Positions 8,590 to 18,883 of a stretch of DNA of 64,000 bases are shown piece by piece. The notes under the pieces are model-generated. The model saw only the letters and a list, made by a program, of their open reading frames with translations, did not search any database and was not told where the DNA came from. Positions within the stretch are counted from its first letter, which is position 1. The number at the start of each line of letters is the position of its first letter. The translations under genes were made by a program, and so were the position numbers. Origin of the DNA: Paenibacillus sp. LS1 (GTDB lineage: Bacteria; Bacillota; Bacilli; Paenibacillales; Paenibacillaceae); contig NZ_JAPDOE010000001.1 of the NCBI RefSeq assembly GCF_026013365.1, forward strand, positions 1,550,001 through 1,614,000, read 5' to 3'.

Positions 8590-10011
8590 TTACAAGTTAT
8601 GCGCCGCCTCTTTAAAAATGCGTCCCCGCTCTTCATAGGAAGCAAACATATCCCAACTTGCACATGCCGGAGATAACAAAACGACATCACCGGCAGTAGC
8701 AAGCTTCGATGCTTCCTGCACAGCAACGGTTAACGTCCGGGCAGCGTCCTCCTCATTATCGACGACCTTAATTTGCTTTAATCCGGCAATTTCCGCGACC
8801 TTGGCAATTTTTGTCCGTGTCTCTCCAATTGCAACGACAGCTTTTACCCGTTCCTGGAACAAGGGTAACAACTCCATCATGTCTGATCCACGATCCAGCC
8901 CTCCAGCAATTAACACGACCGGTTCCTTGAACGAATTCAGAGCCATGACCGTAGCCTTTGAATTGGTCGCTTTGGAGTTGTTGTAGTACGCAGATCCATT
9001 ATGTTCCAAAACATATTCAAGGCGGTGTTCAACCGCCTTGAAGTCTGCAAGCGGAGCAGCCAGCACTGCTGGATCAGCTCCTGCAGCTACGGCAATGGCC
9101 ACAGCAGCCATTGCATTTTCCACATTGAATCGTCCAGCGATGCCAATGTTCTCGATGTCGATAATGATGTGGCGATCTCCATTTTCATCCGCGTAGATCA
9201 TCTGACGTTTCGCATCATCCTCTTCTCCATCCACATAAGGAGGATCTGCATACACACCTGTATCCAATTTCTCTATCATTGAGAAGGGGAGCAGTCTGCC
9301 TTTGATGTAAGGAACCAGAGCACGACATACCGCATCATCCCAATTCAGGATAGCTACGTCGTCAGGCTGCTGATTGGCGAACAGTTTGGATTTGGAAGCC
9401 ACATAATCATCCATGCTCCCATGATAGTCCAGATGCGTCTCTGCAACGTTAAGCAAGCTGGCAATACGCGGTCGGAAATCAGCCGTTCCTTTGAGCTGGA
9501 AACTGCTAAGCTCAACAACCATCCAGTGATCTGGAGAAGCCTGCTCTGCCGCTTCACAGAGAGGTGTTCCAATATTACCGGCAATGATCGGCTTAAGGCC
9601 GGCATGTTCCAACATTTCCCCCACCCAAGTGGTCGTTGTTGTTTTGCCATTGGAGCCCGTGATACCAATCATGGGTGCAGCACATAGATGATACGCGACC
9701 TCTACCTCTGTCACCACTTTAATGCCTAATGCCAGAGCTTGCTGCACTGGAGCAGCATGGTATGGGATACCGGGATTTTTGACGACCAGCTTCACATCAC
9801 TGTGAATCAGATCATCCGGATGCCCACCGCATACAACAGAAATTCCCAAAGCCTCCAATTCGGAAGCTTCGGGACACTGTTCTCTCTCTTTTTTATCATT
9901 TACTGTAACCTTCGCTCCGGCACGATCCAGCACTTTGGCGACTTGTACGCCGCTTTTGGCCAATCCGAGCACAACTACTTGTTGTCCGCGATATGATTCA
10001 GGATGGTTCAT
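8590..10011 (-). CDS. murD: UDP-MurNAc-L-alanine--D-glutamate ligase MurD
   Basis: ATP-dependent Mur ligase that adds D-glutamate to UDP-MurNAc-L-Ala. The 473-aa product has an N-terminal Rossmann-like UDP-binding domain (VVVLGLAKSGV), the ATP-binding P-loop GITGSNGKTTTT (about 116-127), and Mur-ligase central and C-terminal motifs (NVAETHLDYHGSMDDYVASK, YNNSKATNSKAT, AGGLDRGSDM). It is preceded by AAGGGG at 10022 and follows mraY after 3 bases. Confidence 0.97.
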   Translation of the reverse strand: MNHPESYRGQQVVVLGLAKSGVQVAKVLDRAGAKVTVNDKKEREQCPEASELEALGISVVCGGHPDDLIHSDVKLVVKNPGIPYHAAPVQQALALGIKVVTEVEVAYHLCAAPMIGITGSNGKTTTTTWVGEMLEHAGLKPIIAGNIGTPLCEAAEQASPDHWMVVELSSFQLKGTADFRPRIASLLNVAETHLDYHGSMDDYVASKSKLFANQQPDDVAILNWDDAVCRALVPYIKGRLLPFSMIEKLDTGVYADPPYVDGEEDDAKRQMIYADENGDRHIIIDIENIGIAGRFNVENAMAAVAIAVAAGADPAVLAAPLADFKAVEHRLEYVLEHNGSAYYNNSKATNSKATVMALNSFKEPVVLIAGGLDRGSDMMELLPLFQERVKAVVAIGETRTKIAKVAEIAGLKQIKVVDNEEDAARTLTVAVQEASKLATAGDVVLLSPACASWDMFASYEERGRIFKEAAHNL

Positions 10012-10014
10012 GAT

Positions 10015-10983
10015 CTACAACCCCTTGTTGAGATAAAGTCCAAGAGCGGCCAAAATTGCGCCTACCGCCCAAAAGGTAATAACAACCCGCCATTCCGACC
10101 AGCCACTTAATTCAAAGTGATGGTGAATAGGGCTCATTTTGAATACACGCTTGCCGCGAGTCTTGAATGATACCACTTGAATGATAACAGACAGGATCTC
10201 GATGACAAAGATACCGCCAATGATGACAAATAGAAGCTCTGTTTTGGTTACAATCGCTACCGCGCCAATCGCACCGCCAATGCCCAGAGAACCTGTGTCT
10301 CCCATAAACACTTTGGCCGGATGTGCGTTATATACCAAGAAACCAAGCACGGCTCCAATCATGGCTGCTGCAGCTACAGCTGCTGGCATCGACGTGGCTT
10401 GCATCGCCACAATGGCAAACGCTCCAAAAGCAATCGCACTTACCCCGGACAACAAACCATCCAGACCATCGGTAAAGTTAACCGCATTGGTAATGGCAAG
10501 CATCATGAATACAACAAACGGATAATAGAACCATCCGGTCCAGTCGAACGAGAATGACGTACCCGGAATAGAAATGGCTGTGCTGTGCCCATTCTGGATC
10601 AGCAAGAAACACATCACTGCACTGAAGAATAATTGGCCCAGCATTTTTTGTCTGGCCGTTAGTCCCAGCGAACGTTTGAACACAATTTTGATGTAGTCAT
10701 CCAGGAAACCTATCAGCCCAAATCCCAGCGTAGCCACGAGCAAGACATAAAAGTCTGTATTCTTGACTGCCGAAAATTTCAAAAAGGCCAATGTGAACGC
10801 AACTAAAATGACGACGCCACCCATTGTAGGTGTTCCGCTTTTTTTCAAATGGCTCTGAGGCCCATCTTCCCTAACCTGCTGCCCGAATTTCATTCGTCGT
10901 AACAGCGGAATCAAGAGCGGTGCGGCAATCACCGCCAGAATAAATGAAACGCCGATTGTTAACAGTAATACCTGAAAATCCAT
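10015..10983 (-). CDS. mraY: Phospho-N-acetylmuramoyl-pentapeptide transferase MraY
   Basis: Integral membrane enzyme that transfers phospho-MurNAc-pentapeptide to undecaprenyl phosphate, making lipid I. The 322-aa product has about ten membrane spans and the family motifs: [11 protein letters not shown], the Asp pair FLDDYIK, the nucleotide-site [22 protein letters not shown], and the histidine motif [16 protein letters not shown] precedes the ATG at 10983. It is tightly packed between murF and murD. Confidence 0.98.
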   Translation of the reverse strand: MDFQVLLLTIGVSFILAVIAAPLLIPLLRRMKFGQQVREDGPQSHLKKSGTPTMGGVVILVAFTLAFLKFSAVKNTDFYVLLVATLGFGLIGFLDDYIKIVFKRSLGLTARQKMLGQLFFSAVMCFLLIQNGHSTAISIPGTSFSFDWTGWFYYPFVVFMMLAITNAVNFTDGLDGLLSGVSAIAFGAFAIVAMQATSMPAAVAAAAMIGAVLGFLVYNAHPAKVFMGDTGSLGIGGAIGAVAIVTKTELLFVIIGGIFVIEILSVIIQVVSFKTRGKRVFKMSPIHHHFELSGWSEWRVVITFWAVGAILAALGLYLNKGL

Positions 10984-10995
10984 GGGTTCACCCCT

Positions 10996-12411
10996 CTAGT
11001 CTACTCGATTCTGTAATGGTGCTATTTGTAGTGCTTCGACCACGTCCTCCAGCTTCATGCCTCTTGAGGCTTTGAACAAGACAACGTCTCTGGGATGTAG
11101 TTTCTCCAGTAGATAACGGGTCATTTCTTCTTTATCTATAAAAGCATGCACAGCCTCTGTAGGCATATGCTTGCTTGCTCCTTCAGCAATCTTGGCTGAT
11201 AGCGGACCATATACCAGCACCATGTCCATTTTGGCCGATGTGATATACTCTCCAATTCCGTAATGCAGATCCTGCTCCTGGGGACCAAGTTCAAGCATAT
11301 CACCAAGCACAGCCACTTTCATGTGATACCCTTTCAGACCTTCCAATACATCGATTGCGGCCTTCATGGAGGTTGGACTTGCATTGTATGCATCATTCAA
11401 CAGGGTTAGACCACTAACACCTTGAGTAACCTCGATGCGCATGCCTGTCAGTTTCAAGCGGGACAATCCCGCAGCAATCTGTTCCGTAGTCACTCCAAAA
11501 TGACGGGCTACAGCGAGGGCAGCCAAACAGTTAATGACATTATGTGTTCCCAGCAGGGGGAGCGTAATTGCATGGTCTCCAAACTGTTTCGTGGTGAAAA
11601 CAACCCCGTTCTGAGCATTCATGAGTCCGGTAGGATAGTCATCATTATCGGTTTGCAGACCAAATGTAAACCGCTGCAATCCCTCTGGTTGTTTCGTTGC
11701 GGGCTCTTCAAGGACTTGTGCAATTAAAGGCTCGTCTCCGTTGTAGATCAGTAATCCGCCCGGCTTCATTCCCGCTGCAATCTCGGCTTTGGCTCTGGCA
11801 ATCTCCAATCTGGACCCCAGTTGCAGCAGGTGAGATTCACCTATATTGGTAATGATCGCTACATCAGGCTGCGCAATAACCGATAAATCGTTAATTTCCC
11901 CGCGACCACTCATACCCATCTCCAAAATGATAATCTCTGTATCCGGGTCCATGCTTAGTACAGTCAGTGGTAAACCAATATGGTTATTGAAGTTGCCTTG
12001 CGTCTTGTGCACTTTAAACGTCGTCGAGAGAATCGCATCCACGATGTCCTTCGTTGTCGTCTTGCCGTTACTGCCTGTAATGCCAACAACAGCAGCTCTA
12101 TTCTCCGTTAGATAAGCAGATGCGAGTGCTTGCAGTGCGACAAGTGTGTCGTTAACAATAATGACAGCTCCTTGTGGCGGAGTACCATGATCCTTTTGCC
12201 AGATCGCCCCTGCGGCACCCTTCTCTAGACAGGCTTGCACAAATTCGTGTCCGTCAAACCTTTCACCCACTAGCGGGAGAAACAAACTGCCCTCCAGAGG
12301 TTTACGCGAATCGGTAAACACCCCTTCGACCATTACATTGCCATGAGCAGCAACGTCACTTAATGTTCCTCCACACATCTCGGCCAATCGTGCCAATGTT
12401 CTTTTTATCAA
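10996..12411 (-). CDS. murF: UDP-MurNAc-tripeptide--D-Ala-D-Ala ligase MurF
   Basis: ATP-dependent Mur ligase that adds D-Ala-D-Ala and completes the UDP-MurNAc-pentapeptide. The 471-aa product has the MurF N-terminal fold (GVFTDSRKPLEGSLFLPLVG), P-loop VGITGSNGKTTT (about 109-120), TQGNFNNHIGLPL and LNDAYNASPTSM. The start is TTG at 12411, with AAGGGG upstream; TTG shares four bases (TTGA) with the murE stop, an arrangement that favours translational coupling. Its product is the MraY substrate. Confidence 0.96.
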   Translation of the reverse strand: MIKRTLARLAEMCGGTLSDVAAHGNVMVEGVFTDSRKPLEGSLFLPLVGERFDGHEFVQACLEKGAAGAIWQKDHGTPPQGAVIIVNDTLVALQALASAYLTENRAAVVGITGSNGKTTTKDIVDAILSTTFKVHKTQGNFNNHIGLPLTVLSMDPDTEIIILEMGMSGRGEINDLSVIAQPDVAIITNIGESHLLQLGSRLEIARAKAEIAAGMKPGGLLIYNGDEPLIAQVLEEPATKQPEGLQRFTFGLQTDNDDYPTGLMNAQNGVVFTTKQFGDHAITLPLLGTHNVINCLAALAVARHFGVTTEQIAAGLSRLKLTGMRIEVTQGVSGLTLLNDAYNASPTSMKAAIDVLEGLKGYHMKVAVLGDMLELGPQEQDLHYGIGEYITSAKMDMVLVYGPLSAKIAEGASKHMPTEAVHAFIDKEEMTRYLLEKLHPRDVVLFKASRGMKLEDVVEALQIAPLQNRVD

Positions 12412-13895
12412 TTGGATTTGCCCCTTATCGCTTCTTTGGCTATGATCCGGTCATCAAAATCGGTTTTGGTTGTGCCGATAATCTGATAGGTCTCGTGACC
12501 CTTGCCCGCAATCAATACTACATCGGCTGGGCTTGCCATTTCAATAGCTTCATGAATCGCCTGGCGCCGATCCACAATCATCGTATAACGTTCAGCAGGA
12601 ACGGATTCTTCAATCAGGCCCTGTTCAATGTCTTTGAGAATCAGATCCGGATCTTCTGTCCGTGGATTATCAGAAGTGACGAGTACAAAATCGCTATACA
12701 TCGCAGCAATCTTACCCATGAGAGGTCGTTTGGTACGATCTCTGTCACCCCCACAGCCAAACACACAGATCACACGTCCTTCAGCAAATTCCTTCACCGT
12801 CCGCAGTACATTCTCCAGTCCATCCGGTGTATGAGCGTAGTCGACAATAACAGCAAATGGCTGCCCTTCGTCAACTCCTTCAACACGTCCATCCACACCC
12901 GGAACTGTCTCCAGACTGCGTTTGATCTCTTCCAATGGAACGCCTTCCACCAGCGCTGCAGAGATTGCTGCCATCGCATTGTACACATTGAATTTACCTA
13001 CCATGCGCAAGCGAATATCCGTGCTGCCTGCAAATGTATCCACGTGGAAAGAGGTCCCCAGAGAGGTAATTGAGATTTGGGATGCGCGTACATCCGCCTC
13101 TTCACCCATTCCATATGTAATCACTTCAGCCGCAGTCACAGAGATGAAATATGCCGCAGCCGGATCATCTGCATTGATGACAGCGAATTTACGCTGTGAA
13201 GCATCTTCGGTATACCCGTTACCCAGTCGTGCAAAGAACAACCCTTTGGCCCCGCGATATTCCTCCATGGAATGGTGGTAGTCCAGATGATCCTGCGTCA
13301 GATTAGTGAATACCGCAGTACGGAAATTCGTTCCCTTTACTCTCCCTTGTTCCAATGCGTGAGAAGAAACTTCCATAACACAGCAATCCGTCCCCTTCTG
13401 AACCATATCATGCAAGCTACGCTGCAGATCAAGCGCCTCTGGTGTCGTTCCTGACATCGGGTAGGTGCGACCGTCATACCGCATTTGAATAGTACCGATC
13501 AATCCCGTCTTGCGTCCAAAATCACTCATGATTTTTTCAATCAAATAGGTGGTCGTCGTTTTTCCGTTCGTTCCCGTTACACCAATCATATTCATCTTCT
13601 GGCTTGGCGAGTCAAAAAAGAAATCTGCCAGAACAGCCATCGCAAACCGACTGTCCTTCACCAGCAATTGCGGCACAGGCAGATCCAGCTGACGTTCAAC
13701 CACCAATGCAACTGCACCGGCATTGACAGCTTTTTCTGCATAATCATGACCATCTACCGTATGTCCCGGAAGACAGATAAACAGATCACCCGGTTTTACC
13801 TGCCGGGAATCTGTCTGAAGGTTTTGGCATTCTGTATTCGATTCGCCCACGAGACGGGCGGTGGTCAGCATCGATGCAAATTGTTTTAAAAGCAC
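12408..13895 (-). CDS. murE: UDP-MurNAc-tripeptide synthetase MurE (meso-DAP adding)
   Basis: Mur ligase that adds the third residue to UDP-MurNAc-L-Ala-D-Glu. The 495-aa product has the MurE N-terminal fold (TDSRQVKPGDLFICLPG), P-loop VTGTNGKTTTTYLI (about 106-119) and the DNPR motif (VTSDNPRTEDP) that in this family selects meso-diaminopimelate, so the wall should be of the meso-DAP type. The GTG at 13895 is chosen because GTGAGGTT lies about 7 bases upstream and the protein then starts LLKQFASML; 41 upstream codons have no similarity. It follows spoVD after 140 bases, which contain a possible promoter. Confidence 0.95.
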   Translation of the reverse strand: MLLKQFASMLTTARLVGESNTECQNLQTDSRQVKPGDLFICLPGHTVDGHDYAEKAVNAGAVALVVERQLDLPVPQLLVKDSRFAMAVLADFFFDSPSQKMNMIGVTGTNGKTTTTYLIEKIMSDFGRKTGLIGTIQMRYDGRTYPMSGTTPEALDLQRSLHDMVQKGTDCCVMEVSSHALEQGRVKGTNFRTAVFTNLTQDHLDYHHSMEEYRGAKGLFFARLGNGYTEDASQRKFAVINADDPAAAYFISVTAAEVITYGMGEEADVRASQISITSLGTSFHVDTFAGSTDIRLRMVGKFNVYNAMAAISAALVEGVPLEEIKRSLETVPGVDGRVEGVDEGQPFAVIVDYAHTPDGLENVLRTVKEFAEGRVICVFGCGGDRDRTKRPLMGKIAAMYSDFVLVTSDNPRTEDPDLILKDIEQGLIEESVPAERYTMIVDRRQAIHEAIEMASPADVVLIAGKGHETYQIIGTTKTDFDDRIIAKEAIRGKSN

Positions 13896-13916
13896 ATGAA
13901 TAACCTCACTTTTCCA

Positions 13917-13944
13917 ATTATACTTCTGTTTTAGCATATGTCTG
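13917..13944 (-). promoter_or_regulatory. Possible sigma-A promoter for murE
   Basis: On the minus strand TATAAT (13917-13922) lies 16 bases after CAGACA (13939-13944). A TTGACG (13958-13963) is also present but spaced too far. The site lies in the 140-base spacer between spoVD and murE, where vegetative expression of the mur genes independent of spoVD would need a promoter. Confidence 0.35.
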
Positions 13945-14035
13945 TATTTATTAATATCGTCAATACAACCAAATAATGAAACGCGTTTGGATGAATTTTG
14001 TTGCGCTTGAAACCACAAACTGCTTCAAAGCCCCA

Positions 14036-15988
14036 TTAATCATCCTTTGTGTGGTCATGCGCATCGTTCAGAACATCACCCATGTAAATGCGGATGGTTG
14101 AACCCTGATCTACCCTTGCCCCAGGCTTAGGCGCCTGATTAATCACGTATTTTCCACTGCCGGACTTCGCCAGCATAAAATTCATGTTCAGGTCTTCATA
14201 CAGATCTTCGACTGTGGCTCCTGTCAGATCTGGAACCGTCACGATTTTGGTCTCACCATATTTGTATTCTTTGGCGACCTGATCTTTCCGAACAGGGACA
14301 TTCATGTAATGCAGCGCATCCTCAAGGATGTTCTGTACAATCGGAGCGGCAACTACACCCCCGAACTGTATTCCTTTGGGATTATCCACTGCAGTATAGA
14401 CCACAATCTGGGGGTCATCTGCTGGTGCAAATCCGATAAAGGATACGATATGCTCGGTTGAGGAATAACGTCCGTTGATAACCTTCTGGGCTGTACCTGT
14501 TTTGCCACCGACCCGGTATCCATCAATGAACGCTGGACGCCCGGTACCTTTCGCGACAACACTCTCGAGTGCTTCACGTACTTGCTTGGATGTATTCTCC
14601 GAGATCACCTGACGAACCAGCTCCGGCTTGGCTTCTTCCATCACTTCTCCCGTTACCGGATGGACCCACGCTTTCGTAACATATGGCTTGTAAAGTTTAC
14701 CCCCGTTGATGGCCGCTGACACAGCTGCTACTTGCTGAATAGGTGTAACCGATACACCTTGACCAAAAGCAGTCGTTGCAAGCTCGACAGGTCCCACTCT
14801 GGACAGTTTGAACAGAATTCCACTGGCTTCTCCGCTAAGGTCGATCCCTGTTTTGGTACCGAAGCCAAAGTCTTTAATATAGGAGAACAGCGATTCTTTT
14901 CCCAGCCTCTGCCCCAGAGCCACAAATCCCGGGTTGCATGAGTTCTCCACAACTTGCAGGAAAGTCTGACTTCCATGGCCGCCCTTTTTCCAGCAACGCA
15001 GACGGGCTCCACCCACCTCAACATATCCGGGATCAAAAAATTGATCCTGTTGCAGATTGACCTTTTTCTCTTCAAGTGCTGCTGCCAAGGTAATGATCTT
15101 GAACGTAGAACCTGGTTCGTACGTCATCCAGATCGGTAAATTTCGATTGTAAATCTCCGCAGGATATTGTTGATAATCGGCCGGTTCGTATCCCGGCCTG
15201 CTCGACATACCCAAAATTTCACCCGTTTTGGGATTCATCGCTATAGCCAGAGCTGAGTTCGCCTGGAATTTCACCATGGCCTGATCCAGTTCTCTCTCCA
15301 TGATGGACTGAATTGATTTATCAATGGTCAGCTTGAGGTTAAGGCCGTCCTTCGGTTCCACATACTTCTCGGATGAGCCCGGCATTAGCCTTCCGGCCGC
15401 ATCGGACAAGTAGGACACACTGCCATTCAAACCATTCAGCTTATCATCATATTTCTTCTCGACTCCCGTTAGGCCCTGATTATCAATCCCCGTAAATCCG
15501 AGAATATGAGCAGCCAGATCATCATAGGGATAAAAACGTTTATTGTCCTCAGCAACAACGATACCCGGAAGCTTCAAATCACGGATGCGCTGAGCTTTCT
15601 CCATCGTAATTTTGCGGCCGCCGGGTTGTAATCGTACAATGAGTTCACGTTTCTTGATGGTTGCCAGCACTTTCTCTTCCGTCATCCCCAGCAATGGGGC
15701 AAGCGCTCTGGCTGTCGTTTCAGCTTCCTTGACTTGTGCCGGGATAGCCATAATGGTTGGTGTTGTCACATTATAGGCCAGAGAGGTTCCATTTCGATCC
15801 AGGATCTCCCCTCGCTTGGCAGAGTAAGGAATATTACGACGCCAGGATTCTTCTGCTTTTGCTGACAATTCAGGGCCTTGCCCGAGCTGTACATAAGCAA
15901 GCCTAATCACCAAGGCCGAAAATAACAAAACTAAAATCACTAAACTCCATAGCAACCTGCGCCGCAGATTTACGCTTGATCCCTTCAC
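14036..15988 (-). CDS. spoVD: Sporulation class B PBP SpoVD
   Basis: Membrane-anchored transpeptidase required in Bacillus for spore cortex peptidoglycan, acting with SpoVE. The 650-aa product has an N-terminal membrane anchor (about 11-30), a PBP dimerisation domain, the transpeptidase domain with Ser294-x-x-Lys297 (EPGSTFKIITL), SxN in VVENSCNPGF and KTG in VGGKTGTAQK, and one C-terminal PASTA domain (VPDLTGATVEDLYEDL). A single PASTA domain and length near 645 match SpoVD rather than PBP2B. The start is GTG at 15988 behind a G-rich ribosome site. It lies directly after pbpB. Confidence 0.93.
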   Translation of the reverse strand: MKGSSVNLRRRLLWSLVILVLLFSALVIRLAYVQLGQGPELSAKAEESWRRNIPYSAKRGEILDRNGTSLAYNVTTPTIMAIPAQVKEAETTARALAPLLGMTEEKVLATIKKRELIVRLQPGGRKITMEKAQRIRDLKLPGIVVAEDNKRFYPYDDLAAHILGFTGIDNQGLTGVEKKYDDKLNGLNGSVSYLSDAAGRLMPGSSEKYVEPKDGLNLKLTIDKSIQSIMERELDQAMVKFQANSALAIAMNPKTGEILGMSSRPGYEPADYQQYPAEIYNRNLPIWMTYEPGSTFKIITLAAALEEKKVNLQQDQFFDPGYVEVGGARLRCWKKGGHGSQTFLQVVENSCNPGFVALGQRLGKESLFSYIKDFGFGTKTGIDLSGEASGILFKLSRVGPVELATTAFGQGVSVTPIQQVAAVSAAINGGKLYKPYVTKAWVHPVTGEVMEEAKPELVRQVISENTSKQVREALESVVAKGTGRPAFIDGYRVGGKTGTAQKVINGRYSSTEHIVSFIGFAPADDPQIVVYTAVDNPKGIQFGGVVAAPIVQNILEDALHYMNVPVRKDQVAKEYKYGETKIVTVPDLTGATVEDLYEDLNMNFMLAKSGSGKYVINQAPKPGARVDQGSTIRIYMGDVLNDAHDHTKDD

Positions 15989-16081
15989 GAAAAGATCCCC
16001 CCACTCGTCCCAAAATCATGATCTCGTTCCATTCATGAATATTCAGGACAACCGGGGGTTAGAACAAGCTGTCAGAGCTCC

Positions 16082-18415
16082 CTATGGTAGTGAAGCCCCG
16101 TTTGTTGCTGCATCATCAGAGGATTCTGATTCATTGGCAGGAGCTTTATTGTTATCCGTTTCGTCTTTTCCGTCGGTTTTACCTTCTGCACCTGACGTTT
16201 CTTGTTCCTTCACTTCGGTTTCTGACGACGGATCAGAAGAGATTGGAGCCTCATCTGCTATGCCGGTAACTGCGGCTTTGGCAGTCTGCAAATTCAGCTG
16301 TACGGTTCTCTGCTCACCCGAGACCTGCTCAGTTTGCTTCACGACATAACCCTCGCCCTTGACGGTAACTCCCACTTTCATGAGAGAAAGTACTTCAAGA
16401 GCATCCCGGAGAGATTCACCTGTTAGATCAGGAATCTTCATCTTGCTACTTTCTTCCGTAAGCAGATAGATTCGTTGGCCTGGATTCATGGATGCCCCAG
16501 CAACCGGATACTGCCGAATTACATTATCCCCTTGACCAAGCGTCACATAAGCAATACCTGCGCTTAGAAGTTGGCTTCTGGCCTGTTTGGCTGTTTTACC
16601 ACTCAGGTCCGGCGCCTTGGCTTGCACGACAGGAACTTCTTTTGACTTTTTGTCAGCAGTTTTGGCTGTATCCTTGGGAACTCCCATATATTGAAGCGTT
16701 TGGCTCACAATTTTTTTGAATACCGGGGCAGCTGCAGTTCCTCCCCCAATGTTCGTACCATCAGGCTGGTCAATGACAACAAGTATAGCGATCTTCGGAT
16801 TGTTTACGGGTGCAAATCCAATAAACGATACAACGTCTTTCGACTTGCTGTATTCCCCGTTAACAACCTTTCTTGCTGTACCTGTCTTACCAGCTACACG
16901 GTAACCCTCAATATAAGCGTTACGACCGGTACCAATCGTTTGGTCTGCAACCACTTGTTCCAGATAACCGCTCACTAATTTGGAAGATTCCTTGGAAATC
17001 ACCTGACGAACAACTTTGGGTTTGATGATTTCCGTTGTCCCATCATTCGGGTTCTTGATCTCTTTCACCAGATGCGGCTCCAGCAATTTGCCGCCATTAG
17101 CAATCGCCGAGATCGCTGCGACTTGTTGAATTGGTGTTACCTGTACAAGACCATGACCGTAAGCTGCGGTAGCAATCTCGGATTTGTAAACCAGTGGCTT
17201 GATCGGTGAAGCTGCCTCACTCGGCAGATCAATACCTGTCTTTTTACCAAAACCGAATTGGTCTATGTAATGACGCAGACGTTCACCACCAAGCATGTTG
17301 TAACCCAAGTTAACAAAGGCAATGTTACTTGACCTTTTAACACCTTCAAGATAAGAAATCCAACCATAGGAATGACCATTATCACTAATCGGGAAACCCC
17401 CGATATACATGCGTTTGGACTCAAAACTTGCATTGGGATCAAAGAGTTTTTCTTCCACAGCCCCTGCCAGTGTAACGATTTTGAATGTAGAACCTGGCTC
17501 ATAGATGGATTGCGTCGCATGATTAATAAAGTTCTTTTGATCGGGCGTACTGCCGTACGTATTAGGATTAAAGGTTGGCCAGTTCGCCATCCCCAGAATC
17601 TCCATTGTGTTCGGGTCCGCAGCAATAACCGTCATGCTCAGTGGATTATACTTGGCGACGGCTTCTTTCATTGCATCCTCAATGTAGAACTGGATCGTAT
17701 CATCGATCGTTAGCGTGAGGTTTTTCCCGTTCTGTGGTGGCAGATAGTTGTCCTGTGAATCCGGAAGTTTGATGCCTTTAGCATCCTTCTGATAATTCAG
17801 ATACCCGTCTGTACCTGTCAGTGCTTCATCATATGAGACTTCAAGTCCATTGACAGCTTTTCCGTCACGGCTCATATATCCCAATAGATGAGAAGCAAGT
17901 GTTTCTTCCGGGTAAAAACGCTTCGACTCCTGAGCCATCACAATTGCATTACGAGCCTTGTATTCATCTTGCAATTCTTCACGCAACTCATTGACTTTTG
18001 CGGCAAGCTCAGGACTGATCTTATATCCTTCACTGCGCACTTCACGTTGCTGAAAAAAATCGCCATTTTCTTTCTTCGCTGTGACCAGAGCACGCATCTC
18101 ACTCTCATTTTTCCCTAGAAGGGTAGAGAGTTTCTCCGTGACAACATCCTGTATGCCGAGTTCATCGATCAAGAGGGGATTGACCGAAACCGTATACGCA
18201 GGCGCATCAGTAGCCAGAATGTTACCATTACGATCCGTAATCGTTCCACGTGCAGCCTTAATGGTCTGTTCCCGCTCTACCAAACCGGCCGCCCGTTCCT
18301 GCCATACACCGCCATTCACAACTTGAATGAAAAAGATTCGGGTTACGAGTACAAGAAAAAAGAGGGTAATACATCCCCCTATTAGCAACGTGCGCATCTT
18401 TATTCTTTTTATCAT
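16082..18415 (-). CDS. pbpB: Division transpeptidase PBP2B
   Basis: Class B penicillin-binding protein that crosslinks septal peptidoglycan as part of the divisome. The 777-aa product has a cytoplasmic stub and membrane anchor (about 9-30), dimerisation domain, transpeptidase domain with Ser309-T-F-Lys312, SSN (VKRSSNIAFVNLG) and KTG (VAGKTGTARKV), then two PASTA domains (starting near VVQAKAPDLSGK and MKIPDLTGES). A Ser/Glu/Asp-rich tail of about 50 residues follows, longer than in B. subtilis PBP2B (about 716 aa). AAAGAGGTG precedes the ATG. It lies 12 bases after ftsL. Confidence 0.95.
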   Translation of the reverse strand: MIKRIKMRTLLIGGCITLFFLVLVTRIFFIQVVNGGVWQERAAGLVEREQTIKAARGTITDRNGNILATDAPAYTVSVNPLLIDELGIQDVVTEKLSTLLGKNESEMRALVTAKKENGDFFQQREVRSEGYKISPELAAKVNELREELQDEYKARNAIVMAQESKRFYPEETLASHLLGYMSRDGKAVNGLEVSYDEALTGTDGYLNYQKDAKGIKLPDSQDNYLPPQNGKNLTLTIDDTIQFYIEDAMKEAVAKYNPLSMTVIAADPNTMEILGMANWPTFNPNTYGSTPDQKNFINHATQSIYEPGSTFKIVTLAGAVEEKLFDPNASFESKRMYIGGFPISDNGHSYGWISYLEGVKRSSNIAFVNLGYNMLGGERLRHYIDQFGFGKKTGIDLPSEAASPIKPLVYKSEIATAAYGHGLVQVTPIQQVAAISAIANGGKLLEPHLVKEIKNPNDGTTEIIKPKVVRQVISKESSKLVSGYLEQVVADQTIGTGRNAYIEGYRVAGKTGTARKVVNGEYSKSKDVVSFIGFAPVNNPKIAILVVIDQPDGTNIGGGTAAAPVFKKIVSQTLQYMGVPKDTAKTADKKSKEVPVVQAKAPDLSGKTAKQARSQLLSAGIAYVTLGQGDNVIRQYPVAGASMNPGQRIYLLTEESSKMKIPDLTGESLRDALEVLSLMKVGVTVKGEGYVVKQTEQVSGEQRTVQLNLQTAKAAVTGIADEAPISSDPSSETEVKEQETSGAEGKTDGKDETDNNKAPANESESSDDAATNGASLP

Positions 18416-18427
18416 CGGAACACCTCT

Positions 18428-18856
18428 TTACTTACTGCTTGCTGTATTCGAGGACGATTCAGTACCTGTTGATTTCGTACTTGTTGAGCGAGGTACAAAA
18501 ATGACATCCTTACCGGAAGCTTCAACGTACCCAAGTTGTTTTGCATTTGCGATGACCTGGTTGTTCAATGTTTCTTTTTCCACTTGCAGGTCTGCAATGG
18601 TCTTCTCATACCCCTTGACTTCCGAAATAGTGGACTGTGCCTGCTTGTTCAGATCATAGATATGAGCATAACGAGACATCAAGGCTCCTCCAACAAGGAT
18701 CACTGCAACCAGGGTAATCAGATACAAAATTTTCTCGCGTGCCGGAAGACCGGTACGACGAGTCACCACTTTGGTGGTTTCTTTGTATCGTTGCTGGGTC
18801 ACACGTTCCTGGGACGCTTTTTCTTTTACGGCGAGATTACCACGTGTATATGCCAT
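18428..18856 (-). CDS. ftsL: Cell division protein FtsL
   Basis: Small bitopic divisome protein that forms a complex with DivIB and DivIC and activates septal synthesis. The 142-aa product has a basic cytoplasmic region, one membrane span (about 44-62, YLITLVAVILVGGALM) and an extracellular heptad-rich coiled coil (YDLNKQAQSTISEVKGYEKTIADLQVEKETLNNQV), then a Ser/Thr-rich tail. FtsL sequences diverge strongly, so the call rests on this architecture plus the position between rsmH and pbpB. GGAGGAGAG precedes the ATG. Confidence 0.9.
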   Translation of the reverse strand: MAYTRGNLAVKEKASQERVTQQRYKETTKVVTRRTGLPAREKILYLITLVAVILVGGALMSRYAHIYDLNKQAQSTISEVKGYEKTIADLQVEKETLNNQVIANAKQLGYVEASGKDVIFVPRSTSTKSTGTESSSNTASSK

Positions 18857-18883
18857 ACTCCGATTCTCTCCTCCACTCTTGAT

